A stretch of DNA of 39,245 nucleotides from NCBI GenBank assembly GCA_001603335.1, contig LUYR01000627.1, positions 1-39,245 on the forward strand, read 5' to 3'. Under the pieces are notes generated by a model, which was given only the letters and a program-made list of their open reading frames with translations, did no database searches and had not been told where the DNA came from. This DNA is from Rhodospirillales bacterium Alpha_05. GTDB lineage: Bacteria; Pseudomonadota; Alphaproteobacteria; Rhodospirillales; Rhodospirillaceae. The position numbers and the translations under genes are program-made. Below, in pieces: positions 16,069 to 25,782 of the stretch. Each line of letters starts with the position of its first letter. Position 1 is the first letter of the stretch.

Positions 16069-16611
16069 TTATTTGGCGAACGGCACGTTGAAGCCGGTGA
16101 GGAGCGCCTTGGCTTCCTCGTCGGTTCGCGCCGTCGTACAAATGATGATGTCCATGCCACGCACGGTATCGACCTGGTCGTATTCGATTTCCGGGAACAC
16201 GATCTGTTCCTTCAAACCGAACGCGAAATTGCCGCGACCGTCGAAGCACTTGCCACGGATGCCGCGGAAATCGCGGACGCGCGGCAGGGCGATGTTCACC
16301 AGGCGATCCAGGAACTCGTACATGCGGTCCTTGCGCAGCGTGACCTTACAGCCGATGGCCATACCTTCACGCAGCTTGAACGTCGCAACCGAAACCCGGG
16401 CCTTGGTCACGACCGGCTTCTGGCCAGCGATCATGGTCATTTCCTTGACCGCGCCCTGGACCTTCTTCTGGTCGTTGACGGCGTCACCGACGCCCATGTT
16501 GAGGACGATCTTGTCCAGCTTCGGCAACATCATCGGGTTGTCGTAGTTGAACTTGTCCTGCAATTCCTTGCGAATCACGTTGTCGTAATATTCGCGCAAA
16601 CGAGCAGCCAT
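16069..16611 (-). CDS. rplE: 50S ribosomal protein L5
   Basis: 180 residues with the conserved LDKIVLNMGVGDAV near 32-45 and the C-terminal MDIIICTTARTDEEAKALL. L5 binds 5S rRNA and contacts the P-site tRNA and S13 across the subunit interface. It lies 11 bases after rplX and 16 before rpsN. Confidence 0.98.
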   Translation of the reverse strand: MAARLREYYDNVIRKELQDKFNYDNPMMLPKLDKIVLNMGVGDAVNDQKKVQGAVKEMTMIAGQKPVVTKARVSVATFKLREGMAIGCKVTLRKDRMYEFLDRLVNIALPRVRDFRGIRGKCFDGRGNFAFGLKEQIVFPEIEYDQVDTVRGMDIIICTTARTDEEAKALLTGFNVPFAK

Positions 16612-16622
16612 AACCCGCCCCC

Positions 16623-16943
16623 TTACTTGTCGAGGACTTCGCCGGAAAGCTTCGCAACGCGAACCTTTCGGCCGTCTTCGAGAGTCTTGAAACCGACGCG
16701 GGTCGGCTTGCCGTCCTTCGGATCGACATGCGCGACGTTGGAAACGTGAATCGTCGCTTCCTTTTCCACGATGCCACCGGCAGACATTTGAGTCGGGCGC
16801 GTATGACGCTTGACGAGATTGACGCCCTGCACAACGACGCGGTCCGCGGTCGGCAGCGAGCGAATCACTTCACCCTTCTTGCCCTTGTCGCGACCGGTCA
16901 GGACGACGACGTAGTCGCCCTTTTTGATCTTCGCAGACGACAT
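16623..16943 (-). CDS. rplX: 50S ribosomal protein L24
   Basis: 106 residues. The KOW motif (KGDYVVVLTGRDKGKKGEVIR) at about 8-28 and NLVKRHTRPTQ identify L24, an assembly initiator that binds the 5' end of 23S rRNA. The ATG at 16943 overlaps the rplN stop by one base (TGATG) and has GGAGG seven bases upstream. A GTG one codon earlier is a weaker alternative. Confidence 0.98.
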   Translation of the reverse strand: MSSAKIKKGDYVVVLTGRDKGKKGEVIRSLPTADRVVVQGVNLVKRHTRPTQMSAGGIVEKEATIHVSNVAHVDPKDGKPTRVGFKTLEDGRKVRVAKLSGEVLDK

Positions 16944-17311
16944 CACAACACCTCCGGCGACAGAGAAATGATCTTCATGTAACCCTTGGCGCGGAGTTCG
17001 CGAACCACGGGGCCGAAGATACGCGTGCCGATCGGCTCGTTCTGCTTGTTGATCAGAACCGCCGCGTTGCGGTCGAATCGAATCACGCTACCGTCGGCGC
17101 GGCGAACTTCCTTCGCCGTACGCACGATGACAGCGCGGTGCACATCGCCCTTCTTGACGCGACCGCGCGGGATCGCATCCTTCACCGACACCACGATGAT
17201 GTCGCCGACGGAGGCGAACCGACGCTTGGCGCCGCCAAGCACCTTGATGCACTGCACCCGTCGCGCTCCCGAGTTGTCGGCAACGTCCAGGTTGGTTTGC
17301 ATCTGAATCAT
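16943..17311 (-). CDS. rplN: 50S ribosomal protein L14
   Basis: 122 residues, the exact usual length. MIQMQTNLDVADNSGARRVQ and the C-terminal IFGPVVRELRAKGYMKIISL are standard. L14 lies at the subunit interface and is the docking site of the silencing factor RsfS. Its last codons contain the ribosome site of rplX. Confidence 0.98.
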   Translation of the reverse strand: MIQMQTNLDVADNSGARRVQCIKVLGGAKRRFASVGDIIVVSVKDAIPRGRVKKGDVHRAVIVRTAKEVRRADGSVIRFDRNAAVLINKQNEPIGTRIFGPVVRELRAKGYMKIISLSPEVL

Positions 17312-17347
17312 GGACCGTTTCCTTTATCTTGAAACAGATATTCGAAC

Positions 17348-17587
17348 TTATTCCGCATCCGCGGCCATGACTTCCCAGGTCTTGGTCCGGGAAATCGGGG
17401 CACACTCGCGAATACGAACCACATCGCCCACTTTGAAAGCATTGCTTTCGTCGTGAGCAGCGTACTTCTTGCTACGCCGAATGAACTTCTTATAGACGGG
17501 GTGCATGAAGCGCCGTTCGACCTTGACCGTGATGGTCTTGTCGTTGCAGTCGCTGACCACCACGCCTTGCAGGATACGCTTAGGCAT
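17348..17587 (-). CDS. rpsQ: 30S ribosomal protein S17
   Basis: 79 residues, starting MPKRILQGVVVSDCNDKT, with an OB-fold core containing VERRFMHPVYKKFIRRSKKY. S17 is a primary 16S-binding assembly protein. Its ATG lies inside the end of rpmC, an 8-base overlap that suggests coupled translation. It is followed by a 36-base gap before rplN. Confidence 0.97.
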   Translation of the reverse strand: MPKRILQGVVVSDCNDKTITVKVERRFMHPVYKKFIRRSKKYAAHDESNAFKVGDVVRIRECAPISRTKTWEVMAADAE

Positions 17588-17786
17588 TCTTGGCCTCTCC
17601 GGCTTTGGCGCCCATCACCGTCTTGATGCGCGCGATTTCGCGACGCACCTGACGAACGCGGGCGGTGTTCTCCAGCTGCCCGGAGGCGCGCTGGAACCGC
17701 ATATTGAACTGTTCCTTCTTCAGAGCAACGAGCTGCTCCAGAAGCTGGTCGTTCGACTTCGCGCGCAGTTCTTCCGCCTTAGCCAT
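17580..17786 (-). CDS. rpmC: 50S ribosomal protein L29
   Basis: 68 residues forming two predicted helices: an N-terminal one with LRAKSNDQLLEQLVALKKEQ and a C-terminal one with RVRQVRREIARIKTVM. L29 sits beside L23 at the tunnel exit. It starts three bases after rplP and overlaps rpsQ by eight bases. Confidence 0.97.
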   Translation of the reverse strand: MAKAEELRAKSNDQLLEQLVALKKEQFNMRFQRASGQLENTARVRQVRREIARIKTVMGAKAGEAKNA

Positions 17787-17789
17787 GGC

Positions 17790-18212
17790 TTAGACCTCCT
17801 CGGCAAACAGACGCGCGACGAAGCGGGTCTTGATCGGGAGCTTGGCCGCAGCCAATTCGAACGCCCGACGCGCCACGTCTTCGGCAACGCCGTCGACTTC
17901 AAACATGATCCGGCCCGGCTTCACCCGGCAGGCCCAGAACTCCACCGAACCCTTACCCTTACCCTGACGAACTTCGGCAGGCTTCGCGGTAACCGGAACA
18001 TCGGGGAAGACCCGGATCCAAACCCGGCCCTGACGCTTCATCTGGCGGGTGATCGCGCGGCGAGCCGCCTCGATCTGCCGCGCAGTGATGCGCTCAGGCT
18101 CCAGGGCCTTGAGGCCGAAGGCCCCAAAATTCAAATCAGAACCGCCCTTGGCGAGGCCGTGGATACGACCCTTGTGCTGCTTGCGGAACTTCGTGCGCTT
18201 AGGACTCAGCAT
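17790..18212 (-). CDS. rplP: 50S ribosomal protein L16
   Basis: 140 residues with the N-terminal MLSPKRTKFRKQHKGR and the loop region KGKGSVEFWACRVKPG. L16 is a late-assembly protein near the A-site tRNA elbow. It lies 15 bases after rpsC. No truncation or odd residue is seen. Confidence 0.98.
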   Translation of the reverse strand: MLSPKRTKFRKQHKGRIHGLAKGGSDLNFGAFGLKALEPERITARQIEAARRAITRQMKRQGRVWIRVFPDVPVTAKPAEVRQGKGKGSVEFWACRVKPGRIMFEVDGVAEDVARRAFELAAAKLPIKTRFVARLFAEEV

Positions 18213-18227
18213 CGTCTCTTACCCTTC

Positions 18228-18899
18228 TTAGCGCTGCTCTTGCGCGCGCTTGTCCTGGGCCATCGGATCGTGGGCCATGATTTCGCCCTTGAAGATCCAG
18301 ACCTTGACGCCGCAGGTGCCATAGGTGGTCTTGGCGGTGCCGACGCCGTAGTCGACTTCCGCGCGGAGGGTGTGCAGCGGCACGCGGCCTTCACGGTACC
18401 ATTCGGTACGCGCGATTTCCGCGCCGCCAAGGCGGCCGGCGCAGTTGATCCGGATGCCCTGGGCGCCCAGACGCATGGCCGACTGAACCGCACGCTTCAT
18501 CGCGCGACGGAACGCAACGCGGCGTTCCAGCTGCTGAGCGATGCTCTCGGCGACCAGCTGGGCGTCGAGTTCGGGCTTGCGGATTTCAACGATGTTCAGG
18601 TGAACTTCGCTGCCAACCTTCTTCGAGAGCTCCTTGCGGAGGGTCTCGATGTCGGCGCCCTTGCGGCCGATGATGATGCCCGGACGCGCGGAGTGGATGG
18701 TGATCCGCGCCTTCTTCGCCGGACGCTCGATCACGATGCGGCTGACACCGGCCTGAGCCAGGCGGGCCTTCAGGTGCTCGCGGATCGAGAGATCCTCGAG
18801 CAGCAGGCCGGCATAGTCCGCACCGTCGGCGTACCAGCGGGAATCCCAGGTACGGTTGATGCCGACGCGCAGACCGATCGGATTGACTTTGTGACCCAT
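18228..18899 (-). CDS. rpsC: 30S ribosomal protein S3
   Basis: 223 residues, starting MGHKVNPIGLRVGINRTWDS. The KH-type RNA-binding segment includes RPGIIIGRKGADIETL near 72-87. The second domain contains GRLGGAEIARTEWYREGRVP. S3 lines the mRNA entry channel and has helicase activity with S4 and S5. Its ATG overlaps the rplV stop by one base (TGATG). Confidence 0.98.
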   Translation of the reverse strand: MGHKVNPIGLRVGINRTWDSRWYADGADYAGLLLEDLSIREHLKARLAQAGVSRIVIERPAKKARITIHSARPGIIIGRKGADIETLRKELSKKVGSEVHLNIVEIRKPELDAQLVAESIAQQLERRVAFRRAMKRAVQSAMRLGAQGIRINCAGRLGGAEIARTEWYREGRVPLHTLRAEVDYGVGTAKTTYGTCGVKVWIFKGEIMAHDPMAQDKRAQEQR

Positions 18900-19279
18900 C
18901 AGACGGTCTCCTCGCGCTCGGTGACGATAATGGTCAGGTTCGAGAAGATCTTCTCGACCCGGCCGGCACGGCCACGCGCACGGGCGTGGAACCGCTTCAT
19001 CGTGATCGACTTACCGACAAACGCTTCGGAAACGACCAAAGCATCGACGTCGAGCTGGTGGTTGTTCTCGGCGTTCGCGATCGCGGACTGAAGAACCTTC
19101 TTCACTTCCACGGCGACGCGGCGCTTGGAGAAAGTGAGTTCCGCAAGAGCGGATTCAGCGCTCTTACCCCGGATGGACGAAGCCACCAGGTTGAGCTTGC
19201 GCGGGCTGGTACGGATCGCGTGGCTATAAGCCTTAGCCGCGGTATCCGGAAGAGCGCGCTTGGCCGGCTGCTTGCTCAT
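18899..19279 (-). CDS. rplV: 50S ribosomal protein L22
   Basis: 126 residues, starting MSKQPAKRALPDTAAKAYSH. The hairpin tip that reaches the exit tunnel is in the C-terminal MKRFHARARGRAGRVEK. Macrolide-resistance deletions fall in this loop in other species, and no deletion is apparent. The ATG at 19279 has AGGAAG upstream and lies one base after the rpsS stop; a longer in-frame ORF overlapping rpsS is discarded. Confidence 0.97.
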   Translation of the reverse strand: MSKQPAKRALPDTAAKAYSHAIRTSPRKLNLVASSIRGKSAESALAELTFSKRRVAVEVKKVLQSAIANAENNHQLDVDALVVSEAFVGKSITMKRFHARARGRAGRVEKIFSNLTIIVTEREETV

Positions 19280-19280
19280 G

Positions 19281-19559
19281 TTACTTCCTCTTCGCCTTCT
19301 TGTCCGCGGTGTGCCCGTAGTAGGTACGGGTCGGCGCGAACTCACCGAGCTTATGGCCGATCATCTCTTCGGTGACCAGCACCGGAATGAACTTCTGCCC
19401 GTTGTGAACCCCAAAGGTGAGGCTCACGAACTGCGGCATGATCGTCGACCGGCGCGACCACGTCTTGATGACTTCATTACGGCCAGAAGCGCGGGAGGCT
19501 TCAGCCTTCTTCAGGAGGTATCCGTCCACAAACGGACCTTTCCATACGGAACGAGCCAC
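19281..19559 (-). CDS. rpsS: 30S ribosomal protein S19, GTG start
   Basis: 92 residues, starting (M)ARSVWKGPFVDGYLLKKAE, the invariant N-terminus. The start is GTG at 19559 with GGGAG seven bases upstream. IMPQFVSLTFGVHNGQKF and GHKLGEFAPTR complete the signature. S19 forms a complex with S13 in the 30S head. Confidence 0.97.
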   Translation of the reverse strand: MARSVWKGPFVDGYLLKKAEASRASGRNEVIKTWSRRSTIMPQFVSLTFGVHNGQKFIPVLVTEEMIGHKLGEFAPTRTYYGHTADKKAKRK

Positions 19560-19571
19560 AGTCGTTCTCCC

Positions 19572-20399
19572 TTACTTCTTCTTCGCCAAATGACGGCTGC
19601 GCATAATCAGCCGGTCGGTTTTCTTATTGCTGCGGGTGCGCTTGCCCTTGGTCGGCTTACCCCACGGCGTCACCGGATGAGCACCGCCATTCGAACGGCC
19701 GCCCAACGGGTGATCCACGGGGTTCATCGAAATGCCACGGACATGCGGCCGACGGCCCAGCCAACGATTACGGCCGGCCTTGCCGAGGTTGATGTTCTGG
19801 TTGTCCGGGTTGGACACCGCACCAACGGTAGCAAAGCACTCGCCGCGGACCAGACGCAGCTCGCCGCTGCTCAAACGCAGCTGGGCGTAACCGCCGTCCT
19901 TACCAATCAGCTGGGCATAACACCCCGCCGACCGAGCCATCTGGCCACCGCGACCGAGCTTCAGCTCGACGTTGTGGATGATGGTGCCGACCGGCATATT
20001 CTTCAACGGCATGGCGTTGCCGGGCTTGATATCGGCCCGTTCGCCAGCCACCACCTGATCGCCGACATTCAGACGCTGAGGCGCAAGGATGTAGGAGACC
20101 TCGCCGTCCTCATAGCGGATGAACGCGATGAAGGCGGTACGGTTGGGGTCGTACTCCAACCGCTCGACGGTCGCGGGAATATCCATCTTCCGTCGCTTGA
20201 AGTCAACCATGCGATATTTGCGCTTGTGACCACCACCGCGCCACCAGACGGTGGTGCGGCCGGTGTTGTTGCGCCCGCCGCTGCTGGAGAGACCCTCGGT
20301 GAGCGTCTTTTCCGGCTTGCCCTTATAGAGCTCGGAGCGATCCACGAGGATCAGCGCCCGGGTACCCGGCGTCGTCGGATTGAACGATTTCAAAGCCAT
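19572..20399 (-). CDS. rplB: 50S ribosomal protein L2
   Basis: 275 residues. L2 is among the most conserved large-subunit proteins and is needed for subunit association and peptidyl transfer. The C-terminal MNPVDHPLGGRSNGGAHP contains the functionally important histidine, and the extension ends in basic residues (RLIMRSRHLAKKK). It lies four bases after rplW and 12 before rpsS. Confidence 0.98.
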   Translation of the reverse strand: MALKSFNPTTPGTRALILVDRSELYKGKPEKTLTEGLSSSGGRNNTGRTTVWWRGGGHKRKYRMVDFKRRKMDIPATVERLEYDPNRTAFIAFIRYEDGEVSYILAPQRLNVGDQVVAGERADIKPGNAMPLKNMPVGTIIHNVELKLGRGGQMARSAGCYAQLIGKDGGYAQLRLSSGELRLVRGECFATVGAVSNPDNQNINLGKAGRNRWLGRRPHVRGISMNPVDHPLGGRSNGGAHPVTPWGKPTKGKRTRSNKKTDRLIMRSRHLAKKK

Positions 20400-20403
20400 C
20401 GTC

Positions 20404-20715
20404 TTAAACCCCCGTCGCGACGTCGATCGTCTGGCCTTCGGCCAAAGTCACATACGCCTTCTTCACGTCCGAGCGCTGGCCGGGACGACCCCGGAAACGC
20501 TTCAGCTTGCCCTTTTGGCGCAGGGTGTTGACGGCCGTAACCTTCACCCCGAAGATGCCTTCCACGGCCGCCGCGACTTCGAGCTTCGAAGCGTCGAGCG
20601 GGACACGGAAGGTCACCTGATTGTGTTCGGACCCGAGCGTCGCCTTTTCGGTGATCACCGGGGCGCGCACGATGTCGTACATGCGCTCCTTCGAGATTTT
20701 GATCGCCTTGGTCAT
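20404..20715 (-). CDS. rplW: 50S ribosomal protein L23
   Basis: 103 residues. VRAPVITEKATLGSEHNQVTF near 16-36 and the tunnel loop KGKLKRFRGRPGQRSD are diagnostic. L23 is the docking point of trigger factor and SRP at the exit. Its ATG overlaps the rplD stop as ATGA, four bases. Confidence 0.98.
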   Translation of the reverse strand: MTKAIKISKERMYDIVRAPVITEKATLGSEHNQVTFRVPLDASKLEVAAAVEGIFGVKVTAVNTLRQKGKLKRFRGRPGQRSDVKKAYVTLAEGQTIDVATGV

Positions 20716-21332
20716 TTCAGGCGGGCCTCCAGGTGCTCGACGGCGGCCTTGGTGAGGACCAAGGTGTCGCGCCGAAGGATGTCGTAAACGTTGGCACCCT
20801 GCTGCGGCAGAACGTCGATACCGATGACGTTGCGCGAAGCCAGAGCCAGGTTGCCGTCGACTTCCGGGCCGTCGATGATCAGAGCGGAGGCCCAGCCGAG
20901 CGCCTTCAAGGTGGCCGCAAAGTCCTTGGTCTTGGCCGACGAGAACTTCGCGTCGTCCAGGATCACCAGCTTGCCCTCGGCGACCTTCGCGGAAAGCGCG
21001 GTCTTGAGGCCCAGCTTCTTGAACTTCTTGGTCAGCTCGTGCTCATGGCTGCGAACCACCGGGCCGAAGATCGTGGCGCCGCCGCGGAACTGCGGGCTGC
21101 GCAGCGAACCCTGGCGGGCGTGACCCGTGCCCTTCTGCTTGAACGGCTTCTTGGTGGTGCCGGAAATGTCGCCGATTTCCTTGGTCTTGTGGGTACCGGC
21201 GCGACGCTTCGCAAGCTGCCAGTTGACCATGCGGTGCAGAATGTCCGCACGCACGGGCATCCCGAACACGCCGTCGGCGAGCTCGATGGAGCCGACGCTC
21301 TTCGCGTCGAAATTGATCACATCCTGCTTCAT
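20712..21332 (-). CDS. rplD: 50S ribosomal protein L4
   Basis: 206 residues. The long tunnel-lining loop contains RAGTHKTKEIGDISGTTKKP and GTGHARQGSLRSPQFRGGA, followed by the globular C-terminus. In E. coli L4 also represses the S10 operon through a leader before rpsJ; here only a short gap with one hairpin precedes rpsJ, so the same mechanism is uncertain. It overlaps rplW by four bases. Confidence 0.98.
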   Translation of the reverse strand: MKQDVINFDAKSVGSIELADGVFGMPVRADILHRMVNWQLAKRRAGTHKTKEIGDISGTTKKPFKQKGTGHARQGSLRSPQFRGGATIFGPVVRSHEHELTKKFKKLGLKTALSAKVAEGKLVILDDAKFSSAKTKDFAATLKALGWASALIIDGPEVDGNLALASRNVIGIDVLPQQGANVYDILRRDTLVLTKAAVEHLEARLK

Positions 21333-21338
21333 CGCCGC

Positions 21339-22049
21339 TTATTCCTTATCCTGAGTGGCGACGGCAGCTTCGGTCGCGGCCTTGATCGCAGCCGGGAACG
21401 GCACGCCTTCCGGCAGAGCCTTCTTGACCGCGTCGCTGACCAGAACCCAACCGCCTTCGGAGCCCGGAACCGCACCGCGGACCAGGATCAGGCCGCGCTC
21501 GGCATCGGTCGAGACGATCTGCAGGTTCTGCTGGGTGGCGCGGACGTCGCCCATGTGACCAGCCATCTTCTTGCCCTTGAACACCTTGCCGGGGTCCTGG
21601 CACTGGCCGGTGGAACCGAGCGAACGGTGAGACACCGAAACGCCGTGGCTCGCCTCGAGGCCGCGGAAGTTGTGGCGCTTCATGCCACCCGCGAAACCCT
21701 TACCAATGGTGGTGCCGGCGACGTCGACATACTGACCGGGCACGAAGTGCTCGACCGAGATCTCGGCGCCGACGTCGAGGAGGCAATCCTCGGACACGAC
21801 GAATTCCACCATCTTCTTCTTCGGCTCGACCTTCGCCGCCGCGTAGTGACCACGCATCGCCTTCGACACGTTCTTCACCTTCGCGGCCCCGACGCCGAGC
21901 TGCACCGCAGTGTAGCCGTGGGTCTCAGCCCGACGCGTCGCCACCACCTGGCAGCAATCCACCTTGAGGACGGTAACCGGCACGTGGCGGCCATCGTCGG
22001 TGAACACGCGGGACATGCCCATCTTCTGCGCAATAAGACCGGATCGCAT
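21339..22049 (-). CDS. rplC: 50S ribosomal protein L3
   Basis: 236 residues, starting MRSGLIAQKMGMSRVFTDDG. The internal loop near the peptidyl-transferase centre includes VSHRSLGSTGQCQDPGKVFK; the glutamine in GQCQDPG is the residue methylated in E. coli. The C-terminal tail is Ala-rich and longer than in E. coli. The ATG at 22049 is used; the upstream in-frame extension runs into rpsJ. Confidence 0.97.
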   Translation of the reverse strand: MRSGLIAQKMGMSRVFTDDGRHVPVTVLKVDCCQVVATRRAETHGYTAVQLGVGAAKVKNVSKAMRGHYAAAKVEPKKKMVEFVVSEDCLLDVGAEISVEHFVPGQYVDVAGTTIGKGFAGGMKRHNFRGLEASHGVSVSHRSLGSTGQCQDPGKVFKGKKMAGHMGDVRATQQNLQIVSTDAERGLILVRGAVPGSEGGWVLVSDAVKKALPEGVPFPAAIKAATEAAVATQDKE

Positions 22050-22062
22050 GATTTCCGTTCCT

Positions 22063-22371
22063 TTAGAGCTTGATCTCGACATCAACGCCGGCCGCCAGGT
22101 CGAGCTTCATCAGCGCGTCCACGGTCTGCGGAGTCGGGTCAACGATATCCAACAAGCGCTTGTGAGTCCGAATTTCGAACTGTTCGCGCGACTTCTTATC
22201 GATGTGCGGCGAACGGTTCACAGTGAACTTCTCGACCCGCGTCGGCAGCGGGATCGGGCCCCGCACCTGAGCACCCGTGCGCTTGGCGGTGTTGACGATC
22301 TCGCGCGTGGACTGATCCAGTACGCGATGATCGAACGCCTTCAAGCGAATGCGGATGTTTTGACCTTCCAT
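22063..22371 (-). CDS. rpsJ: 30S ribosomal protein S10 (NusE)
   Basis: 102 residues, starting MEGQNIRIRLKAFDHRVLD and ending DLAAGVDVEIKL. Besides its 30S-head role, S10 binds NusB and NusG in antitermination and transcription-translation coupling; nusG is also in this window. Two ATGs lie in tandem (22374 and 22371) and the second gives the family length. It follows tuf over an 85-base gap containing an 11-bp hairpin; no separate promoter was recognised. Confidence 0.97.
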   Translation of the reverse strand: MEGQNIRIRLKAFDHRVLDQSTREIVNTAKRTGAQVRGPIPLPTRVEKFTVNRSPHIDKKSREQFEIRTHKRLLDIVDPTPQTVDALMKLDLAAGVDVEIKL

Positions 22372-22397
22372 CATGGCTTTCACACCGTTGTTTTAGT

Positions 22398-22443
22398 TGG
22401 GCGTCCGCAGACGCGTTCAGAATCGTCCGCGAGCGGACGCCCA
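22398..22443 (-). other. Hairpin between tuf and rpsJ
   Basis: Perfect 11-bp arms at 22398-22408 and 22433-22443 (TGGGCGTCCGC with GCGGACGCCCA) close a 24-base inner segment. No U-tract follows. It occupies most of the tuf-rpsJ gap and ends about 24 bases before the rpsJ start. Confidence 0.7.
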
Positions 22444-22456
22444 GCTGTTACAGTCC

Positions 22457-23647
<1,191 letters not shown>

Positions 23648-23679
23648 CTTTGCCTACTCCGTCAAATCGTCTGTGTTAG

Positions 23680-25758
23680 TTAACCGGCCATCTTTTCACG
23701 GATTTCTTCGGCCACGTTGCTCGGCACTTCCTGGTAATGATCGAAGATCATCGTGTACTGAGCACGGCCCTGCGACATCGAACGCAGGGTATTCACGTAG
23801 CCGAACATGTTGGCCAGCGGGACGTGCGCGGTCACCACACGGGCGATACCACGGCTGTCCATGCCGTTGACCTGACCACGACGGCTGTTCAGATCGCCGA
23901 TGATGTCGCCCATGTATTCTTCAGGGGTGACGACTTCGACGTTCATGATCGGCTCGAGAAGCTTCGGCGCGGCCTTGGCGATACCTTCGCGGAACGCGGC
24001 GCGGGCCGCGATTTCGAAGGCGAGCACCGAGGAATCGACGTCGTGGTAGGCGCCGTCGATCAGGGTCGCGGAGAAGTCGGTCACCGGGAAGCCCGCGATC
24101 ACGCCGTTATCCAGCGAGTTCTTGAGGCCCTTTTCGACGCCCGGGATGTATTCCTTGGGCACCGAACCACCGACGATCTTGCTCTCGAACACGAAGCCGG
24201 TGCCGGGCTCGCCAGGCGCGAACACAACCTTGATGCGCGCGTACTGGCCCGAACCACCCGACTGCTTCTTGTGGGTGTAGTCGATTTCGTAGGCCTTGGA
24301 GATGGTTTCGCGGTACGCAACCTGCGGCGCGCCCACGTTCGCCTCGACCTTGAACTCGCGACGCATGCGGTCGACGATGATTTCGAGATGGAGTTCGCCC
24401 ATGCCCTTGATCACGGTCTGGCCGGATTCCTGGTCGGTGGTGACGCGGAAGGACGGATCCTCGGCCGCGAGACGCGCCAACGCGAGACCCATCTTCTCCA
24501 TGTCGGCCTTGGTCTTCGGCTCGACCGCGACTTCGATGACGGGCTCCGGGAATTCCATGCGCTCAAGGATCACCGGGTCCGACGGAATGCAGAGCGTGTC
24601 GCCGGTGGTGGTGTCCTTCAAGCCGACCAACGCCACGATATCGCCGGCGTAGGCTTCCTTGATCTCTTCACGGTTGTTGGCATGCATGAGCAGCATGCGG
24701 CCGATGCGCTCGCGCTTGCCCTTCACGGTGTTCTGCACGTAGGAACCGCTCTCGAGCACGCCCGAATAGATGCGCGCGAAGGTGAGCGAACCGACGAAGG
24801 GGTCGTTCATGATCTTGAACGCAAGCGCAGCAAGCGGCTCTTCGTCCGAAGAATGACGCTCGACCGGCTCTTCCGAATCCGGCAGGACGCCCTTGATCGC
24901 GGGAACGTCGAGCGGGCTCGGCAGGAAGTCGACGACGGCGTCGAGCAGCGGCTGAACGCCCTTGTTCTTGAACGCCGAACCGCACAGCACCGGAACGAAC
25001 TTCATCGCGATGGCACCCTTGCGGATGCAGGCCTTCAGGGTCGCTTCGTCGGGCTCGTTGCCTTCGAGGTAGGCTTCCATCACCGCGTCGTCGACTTCGA
25101 CGGCGGTTTCCAGGAGCTTCTCGCGGTACTCGGCCGCCTTGTCGGCGAGATCGGCCGGAATATCGACGTACTCGAACTCGGCGCCGAGGCTCTCGTCCTT
25201 CCAGATGATCGCCTTCATCAGCACCAGGTCGACGAGGCCGGCGTATTCGGACTCTTCGCCGATCGGCAGGTGCATCACCAGCGGAACCGCACCGAGGCGG
25301 TCGACGATCATGTCGACGCAGCGGTAGAAGTTCGCGCCCATGCGGTCCATCTTGTTGACGAAGCAGATGCGCGGCACGTGGTACTTGTCGGCCTGACGCC
25401 ACACGGTCTCGGACTGCGGCTCAACGCCGGCCACCGAGTCGAACACAGCGACCGCACCGTCGAGCACGCGGAGCGAACGCTCCACTTCGATGGTGAAATC
25501 GACGTGACCGGGGGTGTCGATGATGTTGACGCGATGGTCCTTCCAGTAGCAGGTCGTCGCGGCGGACGTGATCGTGATGCCGCGTTCCTGTTCCTGTTCC
25601 ATCCAGTCCATGGTGGCGGCGCCATCGTGCACTTCGCCGATTTTGTGCGAGCGACCGGTATAGTAGAGCACGCGCTCCGTGGTCGTCGTCTTACCGGCAT
25701 CGATGTGCGCCATGATGCCGATGTTACGGTAGTCTTTAAGCGGGGTATGGCGTGACAT
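23680..25758 (-). CDS. fusA: Elongation factor G
   Basis: The 692-residue translocase has G1 AHIDAGKTTTTERVLYYTGR near 18-37, G3 DTPGHVDFT and G4 NKMDRMGA. Domain II has GDIVALVGLKDTTTGDTL. Domain IV, which mimics tRNA, holds SGGSGQYARIKV. The C-terminal GYVNTLRSMSQGRAQYTMIF is typical of true EF-G rather than a tetracycline-resistance or EF-G2 paralogue. It lies 24 bases after rpsG. Confidence 0.98.
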   Translation of the reverse strand: MSRHTPLKDYRNIGIMAHIDAGKTTTTERVLYYTGRSHKIGEVHDGAATMDWMEQEQERGITITSAATTCYWKDHRVNIIDTPGHVDFTIEVERSLRVLDGAVAVFDSVAGVEPQSETVWRQADKYHVPRICFVNKMDRMGANFYRCVDMIVDRLGAVPLVMHLPIGEESEYAGLVDLVLMKAIIWKDESLGAEFEYVDIPADLADKAAEYREKLLETAVEVDDAVMEAYLEGNEPDEATLKACIRKGAIAMKFVPVLCGSAFKNKGVQPLLDAVVDFLPSPLDVPAIKGVLPDSEEPVERHSSDEEPLAALAFKIMNDPFVGSLTFARIYSGVLESGSYVQNTVKGKRERIGRMLLMHANNREEIKEAYAGDIVALVGLKDTTTGDTLCIPSDPVILERMEFPEPVIEVAVEPKTKADMEKMGLALARLAAEDPSFRVTTDQESGQTVIKGMGELHLEIIVDRMRREFKVEANVGAPQVAYRETISKAYEIDYTHKKQSGGSGQYARIKVVFAPGEPGTGFVFESKIVGGSVPKEYIPGVEKGLKNSLDNGVIAGFPVTDFSATLIDGAYHDVDSSVLAFEIAARAAFREGIAKAAPKLLEPIMNVEVVTPEEYMGDIIGDLNSRRGQVNGMDSRGIARVVTAHVPLANMFGYVNTLRSMSQGRAQYTMIFDHYQEVPSNVAEEIREKMAG

Positions 25759-25782
25759 GATCGTCGATCCTGGTCTTCTGGG

